Source: Burkholderiales bacterium UBA4657
GTDB lineage: Bacteria > Pseudomonadota > Gammaproteobacteria > Burkholderiales > Burkholderiaceae_E
Direction: 5' to 3'
DNA length: 6,738 nt
Assembly (NCBI GenBank): GCA_002405475.1
Contig: DHLX01000007.1
Coordinates: forward strand, 1-6,738
This document shows, piece by piece, positions 1-4,308 of the stretch. Positions within the stretch are counted from its first letter, which is position 1; every line of letters begins with the position of its first letter. Under the pieces are notes generated by a model. That model was not told where the DNA came from and searched no databases. It was given only the letters and a program-made list of their open reading frames with translations. Both the position numbers and the translations under genes were made by a program.

Positions 1-1
1 C

Positions 2-529
2 TCCATCTCCGGACGCGGCACCGTTGTGACCGGTCGTGTTGAGCGTGGCATCGTCAAAGTGGGTGATGAAATCGAAATCGTTGGCCTCAAGCCCACCCTC
101 AAAACCACCTGCACCGGCGTTGAAATGTTCCGCAAACTGCTGGATCAAGGTCAGGCCGGTGACAACGTCGGCATTTTGCTGCGTGGTACCAAGCGCGAAG
201 AAGTGGAACGTGGTCAGGTCCTGTGCAAGCCGGGCTCAATCAAGCCTCACACCCACTTCGAAGCTGAGGTGTATGTACTGAGCAAGGAAGAAGGTGGCCG
301 TCACACCCCGTTCTTCAACAACTACCGTCCGCAGTTCTACTTCCGTACCACCGACGTGACCGGTGCGATTGAACTGCCGCAAGACAAAGAGATGGTCATG
401 CCCGGCGACAACGTTCAGATCGTGGTCAAGCTGATTGCCCCGATCGCGATGGAAGAAGGCCTGCGCTTTGCGATCCGCGAAGGTGGCCGTACCGTCGGCG
501 CCGGCGTGGTCGCGAAAATCAAGGAGTAA
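2..529 (+). CDS. tuf: Elongation factor Tu, C-terminal part (5' end outside window)
   Basis: GTPase that carries aminoacyl-tRNA as a ternary complex to the ribosomal A site. Only the last 175 residues are present; the reading frame is open from base 2 and ends at TAA 527-529. The visible part covers most of beta-barrel domain 2 (starting SISGRGTVVTGRVERG, then CTGVEMFRKLLD and LLRGTKREEVERGQVL) and all of domain 3 (KPHTHFEAEVYVLSKEEGG, GGRHTPFF, RPQFYFRTTDVTG, MVMPGDNV, then LRFAIREGGRTVGAGVV). The GTP-binding domain lies upstream of the window. There is no frameshift, and the end KIKE is close to the usual family end. The protein closely resembles betaproteobacterial EF-Tu. Such genomes often carry two tuf copies; this is the one beside tRNA-Trp and secE. 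The call is very secure; the GTG at base 26 is an internal valine codon, not a start. Confidence 0.98.
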   Translation, partial: SISGRGTVVTGRVERGIVKVGDEIEIVGLKPTLKTTCTGVEMFRKLLDQGQAGDNVGILLRGTKREEVERGQVLCKPGSIKPHTHFEAEVYVLSKEEGGRHTPFFNNYRPQFYFRTTDVTGAIELPQDKEMVMPGDNVQIVVKLIAPIAMEEGLRFAIREGGRTVGAGVVAKIKE

Positions 530-544
530 ACAGGCCTTGACTCG

Positions 545-566
545 GGCGGTCGCGTGGGTGACCGCC
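545..566 (+). other. GC-rich hairpin between tuf and tRNA-Trp
   Basis: GGCGGTC (545-551) pairs perfectly with GACCGCC (560-566). Two inner pairs, G552-T559 and C553-G558, close a GTGG tetraloop, giving a 9-pair stem. It starts 15 bases after the tuf stop and ends 11 bases before the tRNA. No T-run follows, so it is not a classical intrinsic terminator. It may protect the tuf mRNA 3' end or mark where the tRNA is cut out of a shared transcript; that role is inference. Confidence 0.6.
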
Positions 567-577
567 GCCAGGACAGT

Positions 578-653
578 AGGGGTATAGCTCAACTGGCAGA
601 GCGTCGGTCTCCAAAACCGAAGGTTGGGGGTTCGATTCCCTCTGCCCCTGCCA
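578..653 (+). tRNA. trnW: tRNA-Trp (anticodon CCA)
   Basis: A complete 76-base cloverleaf can be folded by eye. The acceptor stem is AGGGGTA (578-584) with TGCCCCT (643-649), followed by discriminator G650 and an encoded CCA (651-653). The D stem is GCTC 587-590 / GAGC 599-602. The anticodon stem is TCGGT 604-608 / ACCGA 616-620 with loop CTCCAAA, so the anticodon is CCA at 611-613 and reads UGG (Trp). The variable loop is AGGTT. The T stem is GGGGG 626-630 / CCCTC 638-642 with loop TTCGATT. All invariant positions look intact and there is no intron. It sits between tuf and secE, an arrangement usual in betaproteobacteria, and is probably cotranscribed with one or both. Confidence 0.98.
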
Positions 654-720
654 ACAGACAAGCAGTAGCGTGCCGTTCGGTGCGAACAAGACCCGGAACA
701 GCGGGTGAGGAATGTGGAAC

Positions 721-1101
721 ATGTCGAATGTGGAAACCGTAACCAGTCTGGCAGACAAGCTCAAGGCGGGCTTGGCTTTGTTGGCGGCGGTCGCTGGTGT
801 AGTCGCGTTTTATTGGCTGGGCGAGCAAACCCCGCTGGTATTACGTGTGCTGGCAGTGCTGGGTGGTTTCGCGGTCGCTGTCGCCATTGCCTGGTTCAGC
901 GAGCCGGGACGCCGTTTTATCGGTTTCTCACGTGAGTCTTATCATGAAACCCGGCGCGTAGTGTGGCCGTCACGCAAGGAATCGTTGCAGACCACCGCAG
1001 CCGTCTTTGCCTTTGTGGTGGTCATGGCGATTTTTCTGTTCGTGGTGGACAAAACCATCGAGTGGACTTTGTACGACCTGATATTGGGATGGAAGCGCTG
1101 A
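721..1101 (+). CDS. secE: Protein translocase subunit SecE
   Basis: Essential inner-membrane subunit of the SecYEG channel; it clamps SecY. The 126-residue protein has the three-helix layout of E. coli SecE rather than the short single-helix form. Helix 1 is about residues 16-34, helix 2 about 38-59, then a cytoplasmic amphipathic stretch with the family motif ETRRVVWPSRKES (76-88), and helix 3 about 92-110. Two in-frame ATGs exist, at 712 and 721. I chose 721 because GAGG at 707-710 is 10 bases upstream of it but only one base from 712, and because MSNVETV resembles relatives. The 712 start would add three residues (MWN). The stop TGA (1099-1101) shares its A with the nusG ATG, which suggests translational coupling. 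Confidence 0.93.
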   Translation: MSNVETVTSLADKLKAGLALLAAVAGVVAFYWLGEQTPLVLRVLAVLGGFAVAVAIAWFSEPGRRFIGFSRESYHETRRVVWPSRKESLQTTAAVFAFVVVMAIFLFVVDKTIEWTLYDLILGWKR

Positions 1102-1658
1102 TGGAAACAGAAACCAACGTTGTTTCGGGTAAGCGCTGGTACGTGGTACACGCTTATTCCGGCATGGAAAAAAGTGTGGCGCGCACCTTGCAAGAGCGCG
1201 TTGAGCGTGCCGGTATGCAGGGGCAGTTCGGCAAAATTCTGGTGCCCACCGAAGAGGTGGTGGAAATCAAGAATGGTCAAAAGACCATTTCAGAGCGCCG
1301 CTTTTTCCCCGGCTATGTGCTGGTCGAAATGGACATGACGGACGAGTCCTGGCATCTGGTGAAAAACACACCCAAGGTCACTGGCTTTATCGGCGGCAAG
1401 GCTAATAAACCTACGCCCATCAGTGAGCGTGAAGTACAAAAGATTTTGTCGCAGATGCAAGAGGGCGTCGAGAAACCGCGTCCCAAGGTCTTGTTTGAAG
1501 TGGGTGAAATGGTGCGTGTTAAAGAGGGTCCGTTTACCGACTTCAACGGCAATGTCGAGGAAGTGAATTACGAAAAAAGCAAGCTGCGTGTCTCGGTCAC
1601 GATTTTTGGCCGTGCCACGCCAGTAGAACTGGATTTTGCCCAGGTGGAAAAAACCTGA
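1101..1658 (+). CDS. nusG: Transcription termination/antitermination factor NusG
   Basis: Spt5-family elongation factor. Its N-terminal domain binds RNA polymerase across the clamp and beta gate loop, and its C-terminal KOW domain binds Rho or ribosomal protein S10. The protein has 185 residues, near the E. coli length of 181. The NGN domain starts at RWYVVHAYSGMEKSV (12-26) and includes VPTEEVVEI (48-56) and FFPGYVLVEM (68-77). After a linker, the KOW domain (about 133-182) holds GEMVRVKEGPFTDFNG and the family end IFGRATPVELDFAQVEK, with the Phe known in E. coli to contact Rho and S10. ATG 1101 is preferred over ATG 1089 because GGAAG (1091-1095) is well placed for it. The next gene, rplK, begins after a 117-base gap. 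Confidence 0.97.
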   Translation: METETNVVSGKRWYVVHAYSGMEKSVARTLQERVERAGMQGQFGKILVPTEEVVEIKNGQKTISERRFFPGYVLVEMDMTDESWHLVKNTPKVTGFIGGKANKPTPISEREVQKILSQMQEGVEKPRPKVLFEVGEMVRVKEGPFTDFNGNVEEVNYEKSKLRVSVTIFGRATPVELDFAQVEKT

Positions 1659-1775
1659 GCAGGTAACAGAGGTAAGAGGCGTAAGAGGCGGGCGCCATTT
1701 TCCGCTTCAGAGGAGTGTCAGTAAAGCAGCTACGCTGTTTGACCGCACGTTTGAACTCAAGCACCAGGAGCCATC
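1659..1775 (+). promoter_or_regulatory. nusG-rplK spacer, candidate L1-controlled rplK leader
   Basis: This 117-base gap has no gene. In E. coli and relatives, L1 binds the rplK mRNA leader and represses L11 and L1 translation, so a leader site is expected here from family knowledge. The sequence shows a 9-base tandem repeat (1663-1689), a short hairpin (GCAGC 1726-1730 with GCTGT 1734-1738, extended by two A-T pairs to 1724-1740), two copies of GTTTGA (1737 and 1749) and the rplK Shine-Dalgarno CAGGAG (1765-1770, 5 bases before ATG). TTGACC at 1739 resembles a -35 box, but I find no matching -10. I cannot match the L1 site consensus by eye, so the regulatory role is inferred from position. 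Confidence 0.35.
1663..1689 (+). repeat. Short tandem repeat, 9-base unit, two exact and one degenerate copy
   Basis: GTAAGAGGC occurs twice head to tail (1672-1680 and 1681-1689). It is preceded without a gap by a diverged copy, GTAACAGAG (1663-1671, six of nine bases matching). It begins five bases after the nusG stop codon. It may be a small replication-slippage product or a purine-rich unstructured mRNA segment; no function can be assigned. Confidence 0.7.
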
Positions 1776-2207
1776 ATGGCAAAGAAAATTGTCGGCTTTA
1801 TCAAGCTGCAAGTGCCGGCGGGGAAGGCCAATCCTTCTCCTCCCATCGGTCCCGCGCTCGGTCAGCGCGGTCTCAACATCATGGAATTTTGCAAGGCGTT
1901 CAATGCCCAGACTCAGGGTGTAGAGCCAGGTCTGCCTATTCCCGTGGTGATCACCGCCTTTGCAGATAAAAGTTTTACCTTCGTGATGAAAACGCCACCG
2001 GCGACCATTCTCATCAAGAAGGCGGCTGGTATTCAAAAAGGTTCCAGCAAACCCCATACCGACAAGGTAGGCAAAATTACCCGCGCCCAGGCGGCCGAAA
2101 TAGCCAAAACCAAAATGCCCGATTTGACCGCGGCAGATATGGAAGCGGCGATTCGCACCATTGCCGGATCGGCGCGTTCAATCGGTATTACGGTGGAGGG
2201 TCTGTAA
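1776..2207 (+). CDS. rplK: 50S ribosomal protein L11
   Basis: L11 binds the GTPase-associated region of 23S rRNA at the stalk base, contacts elongation factors, is the thiostrepton-site protein, and is needed for RelA activation in the stringent response. The 143 residues match the family length (142 in E. coli). The N-terminal domain (about 1-70) shows KLQVPAGKANPSPPIGPALG with the prolines P20, P22 and P23 of the proline-rich helix, then QRGLNIMEFCKAFN. The C-terminal rRNA-binding domain (about 75-141) shows TPPATILIKKAAG, DKVGKITRAQ and the end IRTIAGSARSIGITVEG. Shine-Dalgarno CAGGAG (1765-1770) fixes ATG 1776. The TAA stop shares one base with the rplA start (TAATG), so the two are probably translationally coupled. 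Confidence 0.98.
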   Translation: MAKKIVGFIKLQVPAGKANPSPPIGPALGQRGLNIMEFCKAFNAQTQGVEPGLPIPVVITAFADKSFTFVMKTPPATILIKKAAGIQKGSSKPHTDKVGKITRAQAAEIAKTKMPDLTAADMEAAIRTIAGSARSIGITVEGL

Positions 2208-2902
2208 TGGCTAAAGTTTCCAAACGTGTGGCGGCGATCAGCGCCAAGGTCGATCGGCAAAAACTGTACCCGGTGGCTGATGCCCTGAATCTGGTCAAGG
2301 AATGCGCCAAGGCCAAATTTGATGAGTCGATTGATGTCGCGGTACAGCTCGGTATTGATGCCAAAAAATCGGACCAGGTGGTACGTGGCGCCGTAGTCCT
2401 GCCCGCCGGTACCGGCAAGTCGGTGCGAGTTGCGGTGTTTGCCCAGGGTGCCAAGGCTGATGAAGCCAAAGCCGCCGGTGCTGACATTGTGGGTATGGAC
2501 GACCTGGCTGCTGACATTAAAGCTGGTAATATCAATTTTGATGTCGTAATCGCCTCGCCCGATACCATGCGTATTGTCGGTACCCTGGGTCAGGTTCTGG
2601 GGCCACGCGGCCTGATGCCTAACCCCAAAGTGGGCACGGTGACGCCTGATGTGGCTACCGCAGTCAAGAACGCCAAGGCCGGTCAGGTGCAATATCGTAC
2701 CGACAAGGCCGGTATTGTGCATGCCACTATTGGTCGTGCTTCGTTCAATGTTGATCAGCTCAAGACCAATCTGGATGCGCTGATTGAAGCACTGAACAAG
2801 GCCAAACCGAGTGCTTCCAAGGGTATTTATCTGAAGAAAATTGCGTTGTCCAGCACCATGGGCGTGGGCGTCAAAGTTGACCAGGCTTCATTGGCAGCCT
2901 GA
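2207..2902 (+). CDS. rplA: 50S ribosomal protein L1
   Basis: L1 forms the mobile L1 stalk that helps release the E-site tRNA and, in enterobacteria, represses its own rplKA mRNA. The 231 residues are close to the E. coli length of 234. Family stretches include MAKVSKRVAAI at the start, DESIDVAVQLGID, VVLPAGTGKSVRVAVFAQG in domain I, and the signature DTMRIVGTLGQVLGPRGLMP followed by NPKVGTVTPDV in domain II. YRTDKAGIVHATIG and the closing YLKKIALSSTMGVGVKVD complete domain I. A strong Shine-Dalgarno, GGAGGG (2195-2200), lies inside the end of rplK, 6 bases before the ATG. The stop codon TGA (2900-2902) falls in the loop of a hairpin followed by seven T, described separately. Confidence 0.98.
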   Translation: MAKVSKRVAAISAKVDRQKLYPVADALNLVKECAKAKFDESIDVAVQLGIDAKKSDQVVRGAVVLPAGTGKSVRVAVFAQGAKADEAKAAGADIVGMDDLAADIKAGNINFDVVIASPDTMRIVGTLGQVLGPRGLMPNPKVGTVTPDVATAVKNAKAGQVQYRTDKAGIVHATIGRASFNVDQLKTNLDALIEALNKAKPSASKGIYLKKIALSSTMGVGVKVDQASLAA

Positions 2903-2922
2903 CGCTGGCTGTTAGTTTTTTT
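2891..2922 (+). terminator. Candidate intrinsic terminator/attenuator overlapping the rplA stop
   Basis: CAGCC (2895-2899) pairs with GGCTG (2907-2911) around the loop TGACGCT, which contains the rplA stop codon. Weaker pairs extend the stem outward: G2894-T2912 and G2893-T2913 (wobble), T2892-A2914 and T2891-G2915. Seven T (2916-2922) follow at once. The shape fits an intrinsic terminator, but the stable core is only five pairs and translating ribosomes would cover it up to the stop. It is probably weak, so some readthrough into rplJL would be expected. No experimental support is visible. Confidence 0.45.
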
Positions 2923-2946
2923 GCTGTTTGTTGTAAGGGCTTTGGG

Positions 2947-2979
2947 CTGTTGTCAGTAGGCAGTTAGTGCTGACAACAG
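2947..2979 (+). other. Perfect 10-base inverted repeat at the head of the rplJ leader
   Basis: CTGTTGTCAG (2947-2956) and CTGACAACAG (2970-2979) are exact reverse complements with a 13-base loop. The following bases are GTTATC, with no T-run, so this is not a terminator. It precedes the conserved L10 leader core and is likely a leader stem. A DNA-level operator is possible but has no other support. Confidence 0.65.
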
Positions 2980-2980
2980 G

Positions 2981-3065
2981 TTATCAAAGACCGCCGGGGG
3001 TGAAACCGCTGTCAGGTTTTCACCTTAATCGACCACCCGGCGCAGATGGCGGTCCCAGAGGATTA
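2981..3065 (+). promoter_or_regulatory. L10 ribosomal-protein leader (L10-L12 autoregulatory element)
   Basis: Leader RNA ahead of rplJL to which the L10(L12)4 complex binds in many bacteria, repressing rplJ and rplL translation by mimicking its 23S rRNA site. Here GACCGCC (2989-2995) can pair with GGCGGTC (3048-3054), while the overlapping CGCCGGG (2992-2998) can pair with CCCGGCG (3036-3042). An inner hairpin pairs GGTGAAACC (2999-3007) with GGTTTTCACC (3015-3024), with one extra base on the 3' side. The unpaired stretch around CGCAGATGG (3041-3049) and the run CTTAATCGACCACCC look like conserved leader wording I recall from proteobacterial rplJ leaders. Position and architecture fit the Rfam L10_leader family, but a covariance search was not run. 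Confidence 0.8.
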
Positions 3066-3078
3066 GGTGTCGTTAAAA

Positions 3079-3176
3079 ACTCCTGAAACTCGGTCGCCGT
3101 GTTTGGGTTCGGTGTGATGGTTTATTGCAGGGGCAATAAGCAGGATCACCGGTTTTCATGGAGTAAGACCGTGAGT
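3079..3176 (+). promoter_or_regulatory. rplJ translation-initiation region with possible start-site sequestration
   Basis: The Shine-Dalgarno GGAG (3160-3163) sits 7 bases before the GTG start at 3171. ACTCC (3079-3083) is perfectly complementary to GGAGT (3160-3164). Separately, CGGTC (3091-3095) can pair with GACCG (3167-3171), which includes the first base of the start codon; ACT (3088-3090) with AGT (3174-3176) can extend this across a two-base bulge. Between them lies a strong hairpin: GTTTATTGC (3120-3128) with GCAATAAGC (3133-3141), extended by GTGAT (3114-3118) with ATCAC (3145-3149). The two sequestering pairings cross each other, so in a nested fold they are alternatives. This suits a repressible start, but the fold is by eye only. 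Confidence 0.5.
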
Positions 3177-3695
3177 CTCAATCGTTCTGAAAAGGCTGAA
3201 GTCATCGAAGAAGTCTCTGCCCAAGTGGCAAAGGCCAGCGCGATTGTCTTGGCCGAGTATCGTGGTCTGGAAGTCGGGCATATCACCGCTTTGCGCAAGA
3301 AGGCGCGCGAAAGTGGTGTGTATCTGCGGGTGTTGAAAAACACACTGGCACGTCGTGCGGTAGCAGGAACCCCGTTTGAAAAGTTGGCCGACAAAATGGT
3401 AGGCCCGCTGATCTACGGTATTTCTGTTGATCCGGTGGCCTCTGCCAAGGTGTTGAATGACTTTGCCAAGGGCAATGACAAGCTGGTGTTAAAAGCCGGT
3501 GCCATGCCTAACTCGGTGTTGGATGCTAACGGCGTTAAAGCGCTGGCGACCATGCCGAGCCGCGAAGAACTGCTGTCCAGATTGATGGGCACCATGCAGG
3601 CACCGATTGCTCAGTTTGTTCGTACCCTCAACGAAGTGCCGACGAAGTTTGCTCGTGGCCTCGCGGCAGTACGTGACCAAAAGCAATCCGCTTGA
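3171..3695 (+). CDS. rplJ: 50S ribosomal protein L10 (stalk base)
   Basis: L10 anchors L7/L12 dimers to the ribosome through its C-terminal helix and binds 23S rRNA beside L11 with its N-terminal domain; with L12 it also represses its own mRNA. The 174-residue protein starts MSLNRSEKAEVIEEVSAQVA, with GTG read as Met. It shows LAEYRGLEV, LRKKARESGVYLRVLKNTLA, RRAVAGTPFEKL and MVGPLIYGIS in the N-terminal domain. LATMPSREELLSRLMGTMQA leads into the L12-binding helix, QFVRTLNEVPTKFARGLAAV. GTG 3171 is chosen because it has a proper Shine-Dalgarno and matches the family N-terminus. An upstream in-frame ATG at 3099 would add 24 unrelated residues translated from the regulatory leader. Confidence 0.96.
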   Translation: MSLNRSEKAEVIEEVSAQVAKASAIVLAEYRGLEVGHITALRKKARESGVYLRVLKNTLARRAVAGTPFEKLADKMVGPLIYGISVDPVASAKVLNDFAKGNDKLVLKAGAMPNSVLDANGVKALATMPSREELLSRLMGTMQAPIAQFVRTLNEVPTKFARGLAAVRDQKQSA

Positions 3696-3742
3696 TTTTT
3701 TCCAGAACCGTTTTTCATTTTTTTATTTAGGAGTTTTTTATC

Positions 3743-4129
3743 ATGGCACTCAGCAAAGCTGAAATCCTCGACGCCATCGCTGGCATGACCGTTCTCGAGC
3801 TGTCCGAGCTCATTAAAGACATGGAAGAAAAATTTGGCGTGTCGGCTGCTGCCGCTGCCGTCGCTGTTGCAGCCCCGGCTGCTGGCGGCGCTGGCGCAGC
3901 ACCTGCCGCTGAAGAAAAAACCGAGTTCACCGTGGTACTGGCTGAAGCCGGCGCCAACAAGGTGAACGTCATCAAGGCGGTGCGTGAACTGACGGGTCTG
4001 GGCCTGAAAGAAGCCAAAGACCTGGTAGATGGCGCACCGAAGCCCGTGAAGGAAGGTGTTGCCAAGGCTGACGCCGAAGCCGCCAAAAAGAAACTGGAAG
4101 AAGCTGGCGCCAAAGTCGAGCTCAAGTAA
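3743..4129 (+). CDS. rplL: 50S ribosomal protein L7/L12
   Basis: Multicopy stalk protein that recruits translational GTPases such as EF-Tu and EF-G and promotes their GTP hydrolysis. The 128 residues include the N-terminal dimerisation and L10-binding domain (about 1-33, MALSKAEILDAIAGMTVLEL then IKDMEEKFGV). A flexible Ala/Gly/Pro hinge follows (about 34-57), then the globular C-terminal domain (about 58-128). The latter shows EKTEFTVVLAEAGANKVNVI, KAVRELTGLGLKEAKDLVDG and a lysine-rich end. It is slightly longer than E. coli L12 (121), mainly through the hinge. AGGAG (3729-3733) lies 9 bases before ATG in a T-rich spacer that should leave the start unstructured. That fits the high output L12 needs, since it is made in several copies per ribosome. 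Confidence 0.98.
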   Translation: MALSKAEILDAIAGMTVLELSELIKDMEEKFGVSAAAAAVAVAAPAAGGAGAAPAAEEKTEFTVVLAEAGANKVNVIKAVRELTGLGLKEAKDLVDGAPKPVKEGVAKADAEAAKKKLEEAGAKVELK

Positions 4130-4144
4130 GTCGAGTCGGACATG

Positions 4145-4174
4145 CCCGGAGGCCGGTTTCGGCTTCCGGGTTTT
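4145..4174 (+). terminator. Intrinsic terminator/attenuator between rplL and rpoB
   Basis: CCCGGAGGCCG (4145-4155) pairs with CGGCTTCCGGG (4160-4170): eleven pairs with one G-U (G4151-T4164), a GTTT loop, then TTTT (4171-4174). It begins 15 bases after the rplL stop. The T-run is short, so it is probably a partial terminator. In E. coli a known attenuator at the same place lets only part of transcription continue into rpoBC; the same role is inferred here. Confidence 0.8.
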
Positions 4175-4204
4175 GTCATTGTTGTTGCTGTTTTTGAGGT
4201 CTCG

Positions 4205-4238
4205 GGTTTGTGTTGTTGGTGTGAGAACAACCTAAACC
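4205..4238 (+). other. Long imperfect hairpin in the rplL-rpoB gap (possible RNase III site)
   Basis: GTTGTT (4212-4217) pairs with AACAAC (4226-4231), and GGTTT (4205-4209) pairs with AAACC (4234-4238). Between them are a G4210-T4233 wobble and one T4211-C4232 mismatch; the loop is GGTGTGAG. No T-run follows (TGATCCC). E. coli processes the rplL-rpoB spacer with RNase III downstream of the attenuator, and this stem occupies the equivalent place. Processing here is inference. Confidence 0.5.
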
Positions 4239-4251
4239 TGATCCCTTAAAA

Positions 4252-4308
4252 CCCCGCGCAAGCCGCCCACCGGGGGCGTGTATCGCGGTTCTCTTGGACG
4301 GAGCGCAC
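4252..4308 (+). promoter_or_regulatory. rpoB upstream region: GC-rich stems and ribosome binding site
   Basis: CCGCG (4254-4258) can pair with CGCGG (4284-4288), enclosing CGCCC (4264-4268) paired with GGGCG (4274-4278). The Shine-Dalgarno GGAG (4300-4303) lies 5 bases before ATG 4309 and outside these stems, so it should be accessible. I see no convincing promoter, which suggests rpoB depends on readthrough from upstream. Confidence 0.4.

Noticed and set aside
963..1100. Upstream extension of the nusG frame to 963
   Set aside because: It overlaps secE in another frame, and the extra residues do not match the NusG N-terminus; ATG 1101 fits the family.
1739..1767. Possible promoter with -35 box TTGACC at 1739 before rplK
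   Set aside because: No acceptable -10 hexamer appears 16-18 bases downstream (sequence near CACCAG), and a start there would fall in the ribosome binding site.
2033..2722. 229-codon minus-strand open frame across rplK and rplA
   Set aside because: It is a mirror of two confirmed ribosomal protein genes, with no plausible ribosome binding site or recognisable product.
2903..2946. Promoter for rplJ in the T-rich segment after rplA, and GCTGTT copies at 2908, 2923 and 2946
   Set aside because: No pair of -35 and -10 hexamers with proper spacing was convincing, and the GCTGTT spacing (15 and 23) is irregular, as expected by chance in T/G-rich sequence.
3099..3170. N-terminal extension of rplJ from ATG 3099
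   Set aside because: The extra 24 residues do not resemble L10, there is no Shine-Dalgarno before 3099, and the region is part of the structured leader.
3727..4230. 167-codon minus-strand frame opposite rplL, rich in Ala, Ser and Thr
   Set aside because: Its composition is that of the complement of the Ala-rich L7/L12 gene, and it runs through the terminator stem. It is a shadow frame.
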